From assembly GCA_002433075.1 (NCBI GenBank), contig DJHM01000045.1, forward strand, positions 7,135-13,866: 6,732 nt of DNA, written 5' to 3'. The notes beneath the pieces were generated by a model. That model did not search any database and was not told where the DNA came from. It saw only the letters and a program-made list of their open reading frames with translations. How positions within the stretch are numbered: the stretch's first letter is position 1; every line of letters begins with the position of its first letter. The DNA comes from Latescibacteria bacterium UBA6620. GTDB taxonomy: Bacteria; Latescibacterota; UBA2968. Of this stretch, positions 6,681 to 6,732 are shown piece by piece. A program made the translations under genes and the position numbers.

Positions 6681-6732
6681 ATGAAGACAGGCCTGCGGCG
6701 TATCGCGCTGGCGGTTGGAATCGTCTCCGCGG
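6681..6732 (+). CDS. Start of a probable exported protein, 3' partial
   Basis: Only the first 17 codons are inside the window: MKTGLRRIALAVGIVSA. The pattern is a basic n-region (K2, R6, R7) followed by a hydrophobic core (IALAVGIV), which looks like the beginning of a Sec signal peptide or an N-terminal membrane anchor. A strong AGGAGGG site and a well-formed promoter upstream support this as a real, independently transcribed gene. Nothing can be said about the mature protein. Confidence 0.6.
   Translation, partial: MKTGLRRIALAVGIVSA

Noticed and set aside
1..6732. CRISPR arrays, tRNA/rRNA genes, insertion sequences or phage genes.
   Set aside because: No regularly spaced repeats, no cloverleaf or conserved rRNA stretches, and no transposase, integrase or terminal inverted repeats were seen.

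Overview
The window comes from a moderately GC-rich Gram-negative bacterial chromosome. All recognisable genes lie on the + strand. The clearest envelope marker is a TamB-family protein, which implies an outer membrane built with BamA/TamA-type machinery. Nothing here fixes the species. The combination of TamB, a DUF362 protein and orphan sensor proteins would suit an environmental, perhaps uncultured, lineage such as Gemmatimonadota or a neighbour, but that is a low-confidence guess. No mobile element, CRISPR array, tRNA or rRNA is visible.

Layout. (1) Positions 1-3392 hold the C-terminal ~1,130 residues of a TamB/DUF490 protein; its N-terminus lies upstream of the window. (2) Its stop codon overlaps the ribosome binding site of a 406-residue DUF362 protein (3400-4620), so the two are probably translated from one message. 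(3) After 30 bases comes a 264-residue protein (4651-5445) joining an N-terminal SWIM zinc finger to a C-terminal pair of CBS domains. (4) A 165-base gap with an imperfect hairpin but no gene leads to a 322-residue protein (5611-6579). That protein has a cytoplasmic GAF domain carrying a complete NKFDE signature, a short helical linker and two membrane helices resembling PepSY-associated TM segments. (5) A 101-base gap holds a well-formed sigma70-type promoter (TTGACG, 17 bases, TATCAT). It is followed by a strong ribosome binding site and the first 17 codons of an apparently exported protein that runs off the window.

How the parts may fit together. TamB and the DUF362 protein form a likely transcriptional pair, and the SWIM-CBS gene may be read through from them. 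The SWIM-CBS protein (zinc finger plus adenine-nucleotide-sensing module) and the GAF-membrane protein (possible cyclic-nucleotide sensing coupled to the membrane) both look like small-molecule sensors with unusual outputs. They are the most interesting items here. Any functional link between them and the envelope gene is inference from proximity alone.
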